Source: Pararhodobacter aggregans
Lineage (GTDB): Bacteria > Pseudomonadota > Alphaproteobacteria > Rhodobacterales > Rhodobacteraceae
NCBI RefSeq assembly: GCF_003075525.1
Contig: NZ_QDDR01000001.1
Coordinates: forward strand, 777,282-841,281
Direction of reading: 5' to 3'
Length of the DNA: 64,000 bases
Numbering within the stretch: the first letter of the stretch is position 1; each line of letters begins with the position of its first letter. The notes under the pieces are model-generated. The model searched no databases, was not told the origin of the DNA, and saw nothing but the letters and a program-made list of their open reading frames with translations. The translations under genes and the position numbers were made by a program. This document shows, piece after piece, positions 55,432-64,000 of the stretch.

Positions 55432-55887
55432 TTGATCGGACATGGGGTACCGGGCCTAGAAATCCGGCAGGAGTACGATTTCACCTCGACTTGCGCTGCC
55501 TTGTTCACGGCGCTGACCTTGTCGCTCGACGCCTGGTGGCCTGTCGATGCGCGGCTCACGGGACCCTCCGGGCGCCTGTCGTTGCTTCCTGAGCTGGGGG
55601 CGCCGATGATCGAGACGGGCGCCGGTGGCGCCGGGGTTATCTGGGGTGTTGTCGACGCGATCGAGCCCGGCAGGCGGCTCTATCTGAACGGGTGGTTCGG
55701 CGTGCAGGGCGTGGTCGCGGGGCGCGTGCATTTCGACATCTCCGCAACGGCGACCGGCAGCCGGTTGCTGGTGCAGCATCATGCCATCGGCCCGGTCCCC
55801 GAGGATCTGAACACCCGCTACCGGGCGCTCTGGCGGCGCATTCTGGGGACGTCCCTGCGCGAGCATCTGGCCGGAACCCCGGTGTGA
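55432..55887 (+). CDS. SRPBCC (START/Bet v1-like) domain protein
   Basis: A protein of about 151 residues that matches AHSA1/SRPBCC ligand-binding domains: EIRQEYDFTSTCAALFTALT at the start, a central VIWGVVDAIEPGRRLYLNGW, and LVQHHAIGPVPEDLNTRY before the C-terminal helix. No ATG fits. A TTG at 55432 sits behind AAAGGGGG, while a GTG 48 nt upstream (55384) has no site, so TTG is preferred. The upstream 127 nt are AT-rich with TATACA near 55377. Its stop overlaps the GTG of the kinase gene, so the two are coupled. Confidence 0.72.
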   Translation: MIGHGVPGLEIRQEYDFTSTCAALFTALTLSLDAWWPVDARLTGPSGRLSLLPELGAPMIETGAGGAGVIWGVVDAIEPGRRLYLNGWFGVQGVVAGRVHFDISATATGSRLLVQHHAIGPVPEDLNTRYRALWRRILGTSLREHLAGTPV

Positions 55888-56495
55888 CCGAGGCGCTGGC
55901 GGCGACGATCCGGTCCCGGCTGGGCGCCGGGCCGTCACGGCGTTTCGTGGCGCTGGCCGGGCCGCCTGGATCGGGCAAATCCACGCTGGCCGAGGGGCTG
56001 GCCCGGGCGCTGGGGCCTGCGGCGGCGGTGCTGCCGATGGATGGCTATCACCTCGACAATGCGCTGCTGGAGGCGCGCGGCCAGCGGTCGCGCAAGGGCG
56101 CGCCCTGGACCTTCGACGTGGACGGGCTGGCGCGGGATCTTGCGCGGCTCAGGGCCGATGACCGGGCGGTGCTGGTGCCGGTCTTCGACCGGGCGCTGGA
56201 TCTGTCCCGGGGGTCTGCGCGCGAGATCGGGCCTGCGGTGCGGATCGTGCTGGTCGAGGGCAATTACCTGCTGCTCAGGGCGCCGCCCTGGTCGGACCTT
56301 GCGCGTTTGTGGGATCTGACGATCCGCTTGTCGGTGCCCGAACCGGTGCTGGAGGCGCGGCTTCTGGCGCGTTGGCGGGCGCTGGGCTGGAGCGACGAAC
56401 GGGCGCGCGACTGGGTCCGAAGCAATGACCTGCCGAACATCCGCGCGGTCGGTGAGGGATCGGCCGAGGCGGATCTGATCCATCCCGCGGGCTGA
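55884..56495 (+). CDS. P-loop nucleoside/sugar kinase family protein
   Basis: A 203-residue kinase of the uridine kinase/phosphoribulokinase-like group: Walker A GPPGSGKST (26-34), substrate loop MDGYHLDN, then VPVFDRALDLS and the IVLVEGNYLLL segment. It ends with an RVR-like lid SNDLPNIRAV. Similar small kinases (FrcK-like) accompany sugar uptake genes in alphaproteobacteria, consistent with the ROK regulator and fructokinase nearby. It starts with GTG overlapping the SRPBCC stop (GTGA). The substrate is unproven. Confidence 0.82.
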   Translation: MTEALAATIRSRLGAGPSRRFVALAGPPGSGKSTLAEGLARALGPAAAVLPMDGYHLDNALLEARGQRSRKGAPWTFDVDGLARDLARLRADDRAVLVPVFDRALDLSRGSAREIGPAVRIVLVEGNYLLLRAPPWSDLARLWDLTIRLSVPEPVLEARLLARWRALGWSDERARDWVRSNDLPNIRAVGEGSAEADLIHPAG

Positions 56496-56510
56496 GAGGT
56501 CATGCATCGG

Positions 56511-56688
56511 GGGGCCAGCCCCCCGAGCCCCCCGGGATATTTTCAGAACAAAGATGAAGGGGGGCGGGGCGCTGGTTGTGGCGTCAGGTGCTTGGCGTAT
56601 CGAAAGGTGCAGGGGAAGGCGGCATTAACCTTAATTTGGGGTAAACCGCGCCCTTCTTTGCGCCTCAAATATCCTCCGGGGGGGCCGG
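56511..56688. repeat. pair of facing box repeats around a short unique stretch
   Basis: Between the kinase and ROK genes (convergent ends). CCCCCCGGGATATTTTCAGAACAAAGATGAAGG at 56518-56553 faces an inverted copy CTTTGCGCCTCAAATATCCTCC at 56655-56682, leaving about 100 nt of unremarkable sequence between. Same family as at 35.0-35.1 kb, where two boxes also face each other. Confidence 0.7.
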
Positions 56689-56750
56689 GGGGTGGAAAAC
56701 CCCCCGGGCTTTCGGCGGGCGGATTGGCCGAGGCCCAGGGCGCGGGCGGG

Positions 56751-57902
56751 TCAGGTCAGGTAGCGGGCGGCGAGGGGCAGGGCGGCGGCGCCGAGGGGGC
56801 GGGCGTCGGGGCCGAGGCTGCCCTCGATCAGCCGCAGGGGCTCGAGTCCCGCCCGATCCTGTCGCCGGAAGGCCTGATCGGTTGCCGCGACCAGACGCTG
56901 GCGGATCGCGCCGGGCATCCAGCCGTCGATCACCATCGCCTCGAGATCGAGGAGCGCCAGCGCCGTGACGGCGGCCTGGGCGAGGCCCTCGGCGGCCTGC
57001 TCGATCCAGGGCGCGAGCAGGCTTTCGGGGATGTCCCAGACCTCGGGCATGGACCAGAGCCTGTCGGCGGGCAGGCCCGCGGCGAGGAGCGCCGCCTCCA
57101 GCCGGGCGGTCGAGGCGCGGTCGAGGAGTTGCACCGTCCCGCCATCCCCGCCCCGCACCGGCAGCGAGCCCAGCGCAGCGGCGTTGCCGCGCCGCCCGGG
57201 AAAGAGCTTGCGGTCCAGCACCAGCCCGCCGCCGACGAAGAAGCCGACATAGGCATGGAGGAAATCGGCGGGCAGGGGCGCCGTGCCGAACACGAGTTCC
57301 GCCCCGCAGGCGGCGCTTGCGTCGTTCTCCAGAAACACCTCGATCCCGTGGCGGGCAGCGAGCATGGCGCGCAGGTCGCACTCGCGCCAGCCCTCCATCG
57401 CCCGGGCCGGGGCGCCGAGGCTGTCGGGCCAATCCCAGAGGCGGAAGGGCAGGGCCACGCCCATCCCGGCGATGCGGGGGCGCAGCGGGGCGGGCAGGCC
57501 TTGGGTCAGTTCGCGCGTGGCGCCCTCGGCGAAGGCGAGCGCGGCCTCGGGCGTCGGCCAATCGTGGCGGCGGATCCGCCGGTCGCGGATCCGGCCGAGG
57601 AAATCGACCAGCACCAGTTCGGAGGATCGCCGCCCGATCTTCAGCCCGAGGAAGAACGCCCCCTCGGCCGCCAGCGCCATCGGCACCGAGGGTTGGCCGA
57701 CGCGCCCCCGCTGCTTGTCGCCGCGGTGCAGCAGCCCGTCCTCTTCCAGCGCGCGCATGATAACCGAGACGGTCTGCGCCGAAAGGCCGGTCATCCGGGC
57801 GATCTCGGCCTTGGGCAGCGGGCCGTGGCGGCGCAGGAGCGTCAGGACAAGGCGTTCGTTGCCCTGCCGCATGCCGCTCTGATTGGTGCCGGGGTTCTGC
57901 AT
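56751..57902 (-). CDS. ROK family transcriptional regulator
   Basis: A 383-residue repressor of the NagC/XylR (ROK) type: N-terminal winged HTH (about 12-70; HGPLPKAEIARMTGLSAQTVSVIMRALEEDG in parts) and a ROK sugar-kinase-like domain (about 85-370) without an obviously intact kinase site. It likely senses a sugar or sugar phosphate. Divergent from the fructokinase gene, with a long inverted repeat in the shared promoter, which predicts control of that gene and itself. The start ATG at 57902 was preferred over 57950 because the latter lies beyond the operator edge. Confidence 0.88.
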   Translation of the reverse strand: MQNPGTNQSGMRQGNERLVLTLLRRHGPLPKAEIARMTGLSAQTVSVIMRALEEDGLLHRGDKQRGRVGQPSVPMALAAEGAFFLGLKIGRRSSELVLVDFLGRIRDRRIRRHDWPTPEAALAFAEGATRELTQGLPAPLRPRIAGMGVALPFRLWDWPDSLGAPARAMEGWRECDLRAMLAARHGIEVFLENDASAACGAELVFGTAPLPADFLHAYVGFFVGGGLVLDRKLFPGRRGNAAALGSLPVRGGDGGTVQLLDRASTARLEAALLAAGLPADRLWSMPEVWDIPESLLAPWIEQAAEGLAQAAVTALALLDLEAMVIDGWMPGAIRQRLVAATDQAFRRQDRAGLEPLRLIEGSLGPDARPLGAAALPLAARYLT

Positions 57903-57941
57903 TCGGGCCCTCCGGGTGGCAGCTTTGGGGGTGCGGGGGCG

Positions 57942-57984
57942 GCCTGTCAATAAATAAATCAGAGTGAGTTATTAATTGACAGGC
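57942..57984. promoter_or_regulatory. ROK operator: 16-bp inverted repeat between regulator and fructokinase
   Basis: Arms GCCTGTCAATAAATAA (57942-57957) and TTATTAATTGACAGGC (57969-57984) are complementary at 15 of 16 positions around an 11-nt spacer. Strikingly AT-rich for this genome. It is centred between the divergent promoters, 40-90 nt from both starts. Confidence 0.75.
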
Positions 57985-58033
57985 CCCGGGGGCCGCGGCT
58001 TAATGAACCGCGAGGGAATCGGGGGAGGGCGCG

Positions 58034-58939
58034 ATGATCCTGTGCTGCGGCGAGGCCTTGATCGACATGTTGCCGGTGGCGGGGGCCTTCGCGCCCCATA
58101 CCGGCGGCGCGGTCTTCAACACCGCCATCGCGCTGGGCCGGCTGGGTGCGCCCACGTCCTTTTTCTCGGGCCTCAGCGCCGATTTCTTCGGCGACATGCT
58201 GCGCGCGAGCCTGGCGGATGCGGGCGTCGACAGCGCGCCCTGTGTCACCGCCGCGCGGCCCTGCACGCTGGCTTTCGTGCGGCTGGTCGAGGGGCAGGCG
58301 AGTTACGCCTTTTATGACGAGAACACCGCCGGGCGCCTGCTGACCGAGGCCGATCTGCCCCCGGTCACGGCCAGCGCCTGTTTCTTTGGCGGCATCTCGC
58401 TGGTCGCCGAGCCCTGCGGCGGCGCCTATGAGGCGATGATGGCGCGCGCCCGTGCGGCCGGTTCCGTCACCATGATCGACCCCAATATCCGCCCGGGCTT
58501 CATCCAGGACGAACCCGCGTATCGGGCCCGGCTTGGCCGGATGCTGGGCATGGCCGATATCGTCAAACTCTCGGTCGAGGATCTGGGCTGGCTGGCCCGG
58601 GGCGACGGGGAGGGTTTCCTTCAGGGGCTGATCGACGGAGGGGCCGCACTGGTCCTGGTGACCGATGGCGGCAGGGGGGCGCGGGCCGTCAGCGCCCGGC
58701 ACCGGCTGGTGGAGCCCGCGCGGCGGGTGACGGTGGTTGATACGGTCGGCGCGGGGGACACGTTCAACGCGGGGGTGCTGGCCAGCCTGTCGCGGGCGGG
58801 CCTGCTGAGTCGCGCCTGCCTTGCCGAGCTGGACGATTCGGCGATTCGCGGGGCGCTCAGGCTCGGATCGGCGGCGGCCGCCATCACCGTGTCGCGCGCC
58901 GGGGCGAATCCGCCCTGGGCCCGCGAGCTCCAGCCTTAA
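58034..58939 (+). CDS. PfkB family carbohydrate kinase, probable fructokinase
   Basis: A 301-residue ribokinase-fold kinase: N-terminal CGEALIDMLPV and GGAVFNTAIALGRLG substrate loop, and the C-terminal PfkB signature DTVGAGDTFNAG with catalytic Asp242. Closest in layout to fructokinases (fructose to fructose 6-phosphate), though other sugars are possible. It is under the facing ROK regulator. No sugar transporter is adjacent. Confidence 0.88.
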   Translation: MILCCGEALIDMLPVAGAFAPHTGGAVFNTAIALGRLGAPTSFFSGLSADFFGDMLRASLADAGVDSAPCVTAARPCTLAFVRLVEGQASYAFYDENTAGRLLTEADLPPVTASACFFGGISLVAEPCGGAYEAMMARARAAGSVTMIDPNIRPGFIQDEPAYRARLGRMLGMADIVKLSVEDLGWLARGDGEGFLQGLIDGGAALVLVTDGGRGARAVSARHRLVEPARRVTVVDTVGAGDTFNAGVLASLSRAGLLSRACLAELDDSAIRGALRLGSAAAAITVSRAGANPPWARELQP

Positions 58940-59001
58940 CAAGGCATTAACGCCTGCATCCCGCCCGGGCGAGGCGGGACCGCCCCGGGTCGGCGGGCGG
59001 G

Positions 59002-59039
59002 TGTTACAGAACTGTCATGCGCATGTGACAGAAGCGTCA
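59002..59039 (+). promoter_or_regulatory. Pho box upstream of pstS
   Basis: Four repeats with exact 11-nt periodicity: TGTTA (59002), TGTCA (59013), TGTGA (59024), CGTCA (59035). This matches the PhoB direct-repeat site (CTGTCAT-like units), about 75-110 nt ahead of the pstS start, predicting induction under phosphate limitation. Confidence 0.82.
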
Positions 59040-59110
59040 TGCAACGGGCGTACCCGGTGCACAGCCTCGAAAGAAAAGGGGCTGGACCCCGAATGACCCA
59101 GGAGAAATCC

Positions 59111-60118
59111 ATGTTCGCCAAGACCACGAGCTTCCTCGCGATCGCCGCTGCTGCCGGCGTGCTGATGGCCGCGCCCGCGCTCGCCCAGACCCGCACCAAC
59201 ATCCAGATCGCCGGCTCGTCGACGGTTCTGCCCTTCGCCTCGATCGTCGCCGAGGAATTCGGCCAGGCCTTCCCCGAGTTCGAGACCCCGGTCGTCGCCT
59301 CGGGCGGCTCGTCGGGCGGTCTGCGCCAGTTCTGCGCCGGCGTCGGCGCCGAGACCATCGACATCGCCAATGCCTCGCGCCCGATCAAGGCCTCGGAAAT
59401 CGAGAGCTGCGCCGCCGCCGGCGTGACCGACATCCGCGAAATCCGCATCGGCTATGACGGCATCGTCTTCGCCTCCTCGGCCAATGGCCCGGATTTCGCG
59501 CTGGAGCCGCGCTTCGTCTACGCCGCCATCGCCGCCAACCTGCCCGAGGGCATGGCCCAGCCGACGCTGTGGTCGGACATCGACCCCTCGCTGCCCGCGC
59601 AGCGCATCGTCATGGCGATCCCGGCCTCGAACCACGGCACCCGTGAAGTCTTCGAAGAGAAGGTGATCTTCCCGGGCTGTGAAGCGGTCATGGGCGAAGG
59701 CACCGACCACGAGGTCTGCGGCGCGCTGCGTCAGGACAACGTGACCGAGATCGCCGGCGACTACACCGAGACGCTGGCCCGCCTCGCCTCGGACAGCAAC
59801 ACCGTCGGCGTCTTCGGCCTGTCGTTCTACGAGCAGAACACCGACACGCTGCAAGTCGCCACCATGTCGGGCGTCACCCCCTCGCTGGAAACCGTCGCCT
59901 CGGGTGAATACCCGGTGTCGCGCCCGCTGTTCTTCTACGTGAAGGGCGCGCATATCGGCGTGGTCCCCGGCATCGAGGAATACGTCCAGTTCTTCCTGTC
60001 GGACGCCATGGCCGGTGCCGGTGGCCGTCTGGAAGCGGCGGGCCTGATCCCCGCCCCGGCGGAAGAGACCGCCCAGACCCTCGACAACTTCATGAACGGC
60101 GTGAGCGTCGGCCAGTAA
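59111..60118 (+). CDS. pstS: phosphate ABC transporter substrate-binding protein
   Basis: Periplasmic phosphate receptor of the Pst system. The 335-residue precursor has a Sec signal (cleavage after ALA, residue 25), then phosphate-contacting segments IAGSSTVLPFAS, ASGGSSGGLRQFC and the NHGTREVFE loop. The ATG at 59111 is preceded by AGGAGAAA; an upstream ATG 18 nt earlier is less likely. It belongs to the larger PstS type with a C-X-C pair (CEAVMG, EVCGAL). First gene of pstSCAB behind a Pho box; a stem-loop follows. Confidence 0.95.
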   Translation: MFAKTTSFLAIAAAAGVLMAAPALAQTRTNIQIAGSSTVLPFASIVAEEFGQAFPEFETPVVASGGSSGGLRQFCAGVGAETIDIANASRPIKASEIESCAAAGVTDIREIRIGYDGIVFASSANGPDFALEPRFVYAAIAANLPEGMAQPTLWSDIDPSLPAQRIVMAIPASNHGTREVFEEKVIFPGCEAVMGEGTDHEVCGALRQDNVTEIAGDYTETLARLASDSNTVGVFGLSFYEQNTDTLQVATMSGVTPSLETVASGEYPVSRPLFFYVKGAHIGVVPGIEEYVQFFLSDAMAGAGGRLEAAGLIPAPAEETAQTLDNFMNGVSVGQ

Positions 60119-60133
60119 CGGCCGCCCATCGCT

Positions 60134-60162
60134 GGCGCGTCCCGGATCCACCGGGGCGCGCC
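60134..60162 (+). terminator. intercistronic stem-loop between pstS and pstC
   Basis: Twelve-base stem GGCGCGTCCCGG/CCGGGGCGCGCC (one G-U) with a five-base loop and no T-run. Placed to stabilise the abundant pstS mRNA or partly stop transcription before the membrane genes. Confidence 0.6.
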
Positions 60163-60193
60163 GCTTCCCTGTCTCGAAGATGAAGCCCGGCGC

Positions 60194-61561
60194 ATGACCA
60201 GTCTCCTGATTGCCGCCCTCGTCCTGGCCCTGATGGCCGTCGCCTATCAGCAGGGCGTCTCGCGCAGCAAGGCGCTGGCCGGGGCGGGCCGTTTGCATTC
60301 CCGACCGCAATATCACGGCGCGCTGCTGGCCCTCTGGGCCACGCTGCCGCTTCTGTTCATCCTGTTCCTGTGGCTGGTGACCTCTGGCACCCTGCAGGAC
60401 TGGTACATCGCCGGTCAGATCCCGGCCGAGATCGCCCCCGGCACCAGCGATTACGCCGGTGCCGCCGCCCGGTTGCGCAACATCGCCTCGGGCTTTGGCG
60501 TGGCGGGCGAGGCCCAGGCCTGGGAAACCACCGCGGGCGCCAATCTGGCGCGGTTCAACACCACGCTCCTGATGGCCGCCGTCGGCCTCGGCGCCATCCT
60601 CGGCGTCGCGGGGCTCGTGCTGATGCGCGGCCGCCTCAGCGCCCGGATGCGGGCCCGCAACCATGTCGAGGCCGCCATCAAGGCGCTTTTGATCTTCTGC
60701 TCGGTGGTGGCGATCCTGACCACGCTGGGCATCGTCGTCTCGCTGGTGACCGAGACGATCCGCTTCTTCACCTTCGTCTCGCCGGTCGATTTCTTCTTCG
60801 GCACCGTCTGGAACCCCGGCTATTCCACCACCTCGAACGAGGCTTCGGGCAGCTACGGCATGCTGCCCCTGCTGCTGGGCACGGTGATGATCTCGATCAT
60901 CGCCATGGCGGTGGCGCTGCCGGTCGGGCTGATGTCGGCGATCTGGCTCACGCAATACGCCAATCCCCGGCTGCGCAACGTCATCAAGCCGGTGATCGAG
61001 GTGCTGGCCGGGATCCCGACCATCGTCTACGGCTTCTTCGCGCTGGTCACCGTGGGTCCGGCCCTGTCGGGGCTGGGCGATCTGGTGGGGCTCAGGGTCA
61101 ATGCGACCTCGGCCCTGACCGCCGGGATCGTGATGGGGATCATGATTATCCCCTTCATCAGCTCGCTTTCCGATGACATCATCCGCCAGGTGCCCCGCGC
61201 CATGCGCGACGGCTCGCTCGGTCTGGGCGCCACCAAATCCGAGACCATCCGCATGGTCATCGTCCCCGCCGCGCTGCCCGGCATCGTCGGCGCCATCCTG
61301 CTGGCCGTCAGCCGCGCCATCGGCGAGACGATGATCGTGGTGCTGGCCGCGGGCAACGCGCCGATCCTGCGCTTCAACCCGGCCGAACCCACCTCGACCT
61401 TCACCGTGACCATCGTGACCGCCCTCACCGGCGACGCCGATTTCGCCTCGCCGCAATCGCTGGTCGCCTTCGCGCTGGGCCTGACGCTGTTCGTCATCAC
61501 GCTGATGCTGAACATCGGCGCGCTGGCCATCGTCCGGAAATACCGGGAGCAATACGAATGA
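60194..61561 (+). CDS. pstC: phosphate ABC transporter permease PstC
   Basis: A 455-residue inner-membrane permease, longer than E. coli PstC (about 320). The first about 200 residues hold extra hydrophobic segments and a periplasmic insert (long-type PstC, as in many alphaproteobacteria), then the BPD_transp_1 core with the EAA loop (MRDGSLGLGATKSETIRMVIVPAALPGIVG in parts). Stop and pstA start overlap (ATGA 61558-61561). Confidence 0.94.
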   Translation: MTSLLIAALVLALMAVAYQQGVSRSKALAGAGRLHSRPQYHGALLALWATLPLLFILFLWLVTSGTLQDWYIAGQIPAEIAPGTSDYAGAAARLRNIASGFGVAGEAQAWETTAGANLARFNTTLLMAAVGLGAILGVAGLVLMRGRLSARMRARNHVEAAIKALLIFCSVVAILTTLGIVVSLVTETIRFFTFVSPVDFFFGTVWNPGYSTTSNEASGSYGMLPLLLGTVMISIIAMAVALPVGLMSAIWLTQYANPRLRNVIKPVIEVLAGIPTIVYGFFALVTVGPALSGLGDLVGLRVNATSALTAGIVMGIMIIPFISSLSDDIIRQVPRAMRDGSLGLGATKSETIRMVIVPAALPGIVGAILLAVSRAIGETMIVVLAAGNAPILRFNPAEPTSTFTVTIVTALTGDADFASPQSLVAFALGLTLFVITLMLNIGALAIVRKYREQYE

Positions 61562-62919
61562 CCGAGATCCTGGAAACCGAAGCCGCCGCCAACGACCGGC
61601 GCCGGGCGCAGGTCCGCAAGTCACTGGCCCGCCGCAACGGGGCCGAGACACGGTTCAAGATGCTGGGGCTCGCCTCGGTGCTGGCGGCCATGGCCTTCGT
61701 CGCCGTGCTCTTCGGCAATATCCTGATGAAGGGCGTGCCGGCCTTCTGGCAATACAACCTCGACGCCGAGGTCTATTTCGACCCGGCGGTCATCAATCTG
61801 CCCGAGCGCCCGGTGCGGCAGGCCGGTCAATCCGAGGCCGATTTCCGGGCCGAGATGCTGGGCTGGCAGCGCCGCCTGGCGCTGGTCAACTGGAACCGGC
61901 TGATCGTCGCCGCGGTCGAGAACGCGGGCTCGGGGGTCGAGGTCGATGACCGCGCCGCCGTCTCGATCATCGACTCGGGCGCCCGCTTCGTCTTGCGCGA
62001 CATGGTGGCCGCCGATCCCGCGCTGATCGGCCAGACCGTGCCGGTGCGCCTGCTCTTGTCGGCGGATGGCGACAACTGGGCCAAGGGCAAACTCAGCCGC
62101 GACCTGCCCGACAACCGCCAGCAGCTGACCCGCCCGGCCCGCGACGCGATCGACGCGCTGATCGCCTCGGGCGCGGTGCATCCGGCCTTCGCCTGGCACA
62201 TCTTCACCAATGTGGACAGCCGCGCCTCGCCCGCCTCGGCCGGTCTGGCGGGGGCCTTCATGGGGTCCTTCTACATGATGCTGGTGGTGATCCTGCTGGC
62301 GGTGCCGGTCGGCGTGGCCTCGGCCCTCTATCTCGAGGAATTCGCGCCGAAAAACCGCGTCACCGACCTGATCGAGGTGAACATCAACAACCTCGCCGCG
62401 GTGCCCTCCATCGTCTTCGGCCTCCTGGGCGCGGCGGTCTTCATCAACATCTTCCACCTGCCGCTGTCGGCGCCTCTGGTGGGGGGGCTGGTGCTGACGC
62501 TGATGACGCTGCCCACGATCATCATCGCCACCCGCTCGGCACTCCGCGCCGTGCCGCCGTCCTTGCGGCAGGCGGCGCTGGGGATCGGCGCCTCGAAGAT
62601 GCAGATGGTCTTTCATCATGTGCTGCCGGTGACCTTCCCGGGGATCCTGACCGCGTCCATCATCGGCGTGGCCCAGGCGCTGGGCGAGACCGCGCCGCTT
62701 CTCCTGATCGGCATGAACGCCTTCGTCGCCAATATCCCGGCGACGCCCCTCGACCAATCCGCGGCGCTGCCGGTGCAGGTGTACCTCTGGCAGGGCAACG
62801 AGAACCGGAACTTCTTCGAGGAACGCACCTTCGCCGCGATCATCGTGCTCTTGGGCCTGATGATCCTGCTCAACGCGCTGGCGATCTGGCTGCGGACCCG
62901 CCTGGAAAGGAAAGCCTGA
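61558..62919 (+). CDS. pstA: phosphate ABC transporter permease PstA
   Basis: A 453-residue permease, again the long form. After an N-terminal transmembrane helix (about 38-60) comes a periplasmic domain of roughly 150 residues, then the conserved permease core with [28 protein letters not shown] as the EAA loop. Together with PstC it forms the membrane channel. Translationally coupled to pstC; pstB follows after a single base. Confidence 0.94.
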   Translation: MTEILETEAAANDRRRAQVRKSLARRNGAETRFKMLGLASVLAAMAFVAVLFGNILMKGVPAFWQYNLDAEVYFDPAVINLPERPVRQAGQSEADFRAEMLGWQRRLALVNWNRLIVAAVENAGSGVEVDDRAAVSIIDSGARFVLRDMVAADPALIGQTVPVRLLLSADGDNWAKGKLSRDLPDNRQQLTRPARDAIDALIASGAVHPAFAWHIFTNVDSRASPASAGLAGAFMGSFYMMLVVILLAVPVGVASALYLEEFAPKNRVTDLIEVNINNLAAVPSIVFGLLGAAVFINIFHLPLSAPLVGGLVLTLMTLPTIIIATRSALRAVPPSLRQAALGIGASKMQMVFHHVLPVTFPGILTASIIGVAQALGETAPLLLIGMNAFVANIPATPLDQSAALPVQVYLWQGNENRNFFEERTFAAIIVLLGLMILLNALAIWLRTRLERKA

Positions 62920-62920
62920 G

Positions 62921-63757
62921 ATGAACGCGACCCCCGAAACCCGCGCGCCGCTGAGCGGCAGCCGCATCCGCCCCTCGGCCCCCGCCTCGGTGGCGAGCAA
63001 CGTGAGCCGCATCTCGGCCAGGGATGTGACGGTGCATTACGGCCCGAAACAGGCGATCTTCGATGTCTCCATCGAGATCCCGGAAAAGTCGGTCACCGCC
63101 TTCATCGGCCCCTCGGGCTGCGGGAAGTCGACCTTCTTGCGCTGCTTCAACCGGATGAACGACACGATCGAGGGCTGCAAGGTCGGCGGCCTCATCACCA
63201 TCGACGGCGACGACATCCACGACCCCTCGCTCGATGTGGTGGAGCTGCGGGCGCGCGTCGGCATGGTGTTCCAGAAGCCGAACCCCTTCCCCAAGTCGAT
63301 CTATGACAACATCGCCTATGGGCCGCGGATCCACGGGCTGGTGAAGACCAAGGCCGAGACCGATGATCTGGTCGAAAGCTCGCTGAAGAAGGCGGGGCTG
63401 TGGAAGGAAGTGTCGGACCGGCTGGACCAGCCCGGCACCGGCCTCTCGGGCGGCCAGCAGCAGCGTCTCTGCATCGCGCGGACCATCGCCACGGGGCCCG
63501 AGGTCATCCTGATGGACGAGCCCTGTTCGGCGCTCGATCCCATCGCGACCTCGATCGTCGAGGACCTGATCCACGAGCTGCGCGCGCAATACACGATCAT
63601 CATCGTGACCCATTCGATGCAGCAGGCGGCGCGGGTGTCGCAGAAGACGGCGTTCTTCCATCTGGGCAAGCTGATCGAATACGGCGAGACGGAGCAGATC
63701 TTCGTCAACCCGAAGGAAAAGCAGACCGAGGCCTATATCACCGGCCGCATCGGCTGA
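62921..63757 (+). CDS. pstB: phosphate ABC transporter ATP-binding protein
   Basis: The ATPase of the Pst importer, 278 residues including a PstB-unusual N-terminal extension of about 25 residues. Walker [10 protein letters not shown] (about 63-71), signature [15 protein letters not shown], Walker [14 protein letters not shown] and the H-loop VTHSM are intact. The stop is followed by a repeat element rather than phoU/phoB, which usually come next; they may lie beyond the window. Confidence 0.96.
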   Translation: MNATPETRAPLSGSRIRPSAPASVASNVSRISARDVTVHYGPKQAIFDVSIEIPEKSVTAFIGPSGCGKSTFLRCFNRMNDTIEGCKVGGLITIDGDDIHDPSLDVVELRARVGMVFQKPNPFPKSIYDNIAYGPRIHGLVKTKAETDDLVESSLKKAGLWKEVSDRLDQPGTGLSGGQQQRLCIARTIATGPEVILMDEPCSALDPIATSIVEDLIHELRAQYTIIIVTHSMQQAARVSQKTAFFHLGKLIEYGETEQIFVNPKEKQTEAYITGRIG

Positions 63758-63761
63758 GCGG

Positions 63762-63894
63762 TTTCGCCCTCGGCTGTGCTCGGGCGATCAAAGGCGGGGG
63801 GTGAGCGGCGTCTCGGAAACGCGCCAGTGGCGCGTTTCAGCCGCGAACGCCGCGTCCGTGGCGCGGCCGGGAGCCCGCCCCCAGAAAACGCAAA
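63762..63894. repeat. composite G-rich repeat element, cut by contig end
   Basis: TTTCGCCCTCG...TCGGGCGATC hairpin directly behind pstB, a GC-rich arm pair (GAAACGCGCCAGTGGCGCGTTTC), then GCCCGCCCCCAGAAAACGCAAAGGG, which matches the start of a 33-bp unit as at 34.9 kb. The sequence then turns into pure G. Confidence 0.7.
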
Positions 63895-63986
<92 letters not shown>

Positions 63987-64000
63987 CGGCGGCGGGGGGG

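Noticed and set aside
59015..61651. Open frame of 878 codons on the minus strand opposite pstS-pstC
   Set aside because: Antisense shadow of high-GC coding DNA; Arg/Gly/His/Asp-rich composition, while the plus strand encodes clear Pst proteins.

Overview
The window is about 68-70% GC. It looks like chromosome of an alphaproteobacterium of the Rhodobacterales (Rhodobacter/Paracoccus/roseobacter group). The evidence is the gene content (a TIGR02302/DUF4175-type low-complexity protein, a PuuD-type urate hydroxylase with a divergent LysR gene, a DUF5368-like protein), a perfect FnrL-type site, and an alphaproteobacterial GTTC-N7-GTTC LexA box. I saw no rRNA, tRNA, transposase, phage gene or CRISPR array. 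The last about 90 bases are a G homopolymer that I read as an assembly artefact at a contig end.

Layout. 1-4.9 kb: tail of the TIGR02302 protein, two Lrp/AsnC regulators, ilvC, a lipoprotein, sufE. 4.9-15.1 kb: a purine catabolism island with 8-oxoguanine deaminase, NCS2 permease, AllA, AllE-type bicupin, a PuuE-UraD fusion, UraH, LysR and PuuD, plus a phosphoesterase and a lipid kinase. Together they would take 8-oxoguanine/urate to glyoxylate and urea, except that allantoate amidohydrolase (AllC) is not here. 15.2-20.1 kb: a MarR regulator with an inverted repeat in its promoter, a 1064-residue self-sufficient reductive dehalogenase (duplicated cobalamin fold, two 4Fe-4S clusters, fused flavin/2Fe-2S reductase), and an LLM flavoprotein. 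20.3-26.4 kb: a small lipoprotein, an SplB-like radical SAM protein under a LexA box, a stand-alone corrinoid protein, a 33-bp tandem repeat array, a flotillin/YqiJ pair and a GlxA regulator.

26.5-34.8 kb: DUF1272 protein, ALDH7 dehydrogenase, multicopper oxidase, two unrecognised tiny Lys/Gly-rich proteins with related C-termini, LysR, AEC transporter, FadH. 35-43.7 kb: radA-cvpA and an ALDH-like remnant, ppk2, TfoX-C protein, lytic transglycosylase, ndk, MFS, ABC-F. 43.7-49.4 kb: secreted PG-binding protein, MarC, aspartic protease, and an Rrf2 / sulfide-quinone-reductase-like / DUF5368 group with an FNR site. 49.4-55.9 kb: cysS behind a short Cys-Cys leader peptide and terminator (probable attenuator), cimA, methyltransferase, hydrolase, phytoene-synthase-like protein, SRPBCC protein. 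55.9-59 kb: P-loop kinase, ROK regulator and fructokinase facing a long inverted repeat. 59-63.8 kb: pstSCAB behind a Pho box.

Two dispersed repeat families run through the intergenic spaces. One is a GGTGCGTGC palindrome placed just after stop codons. The other is a composite G-rich element ending in a GGATATTT...CAAAGATG box, whose hairpin module has expanded into tandem arrays. Most long open frames opposite real genes are GC-driven shadows and were left out.
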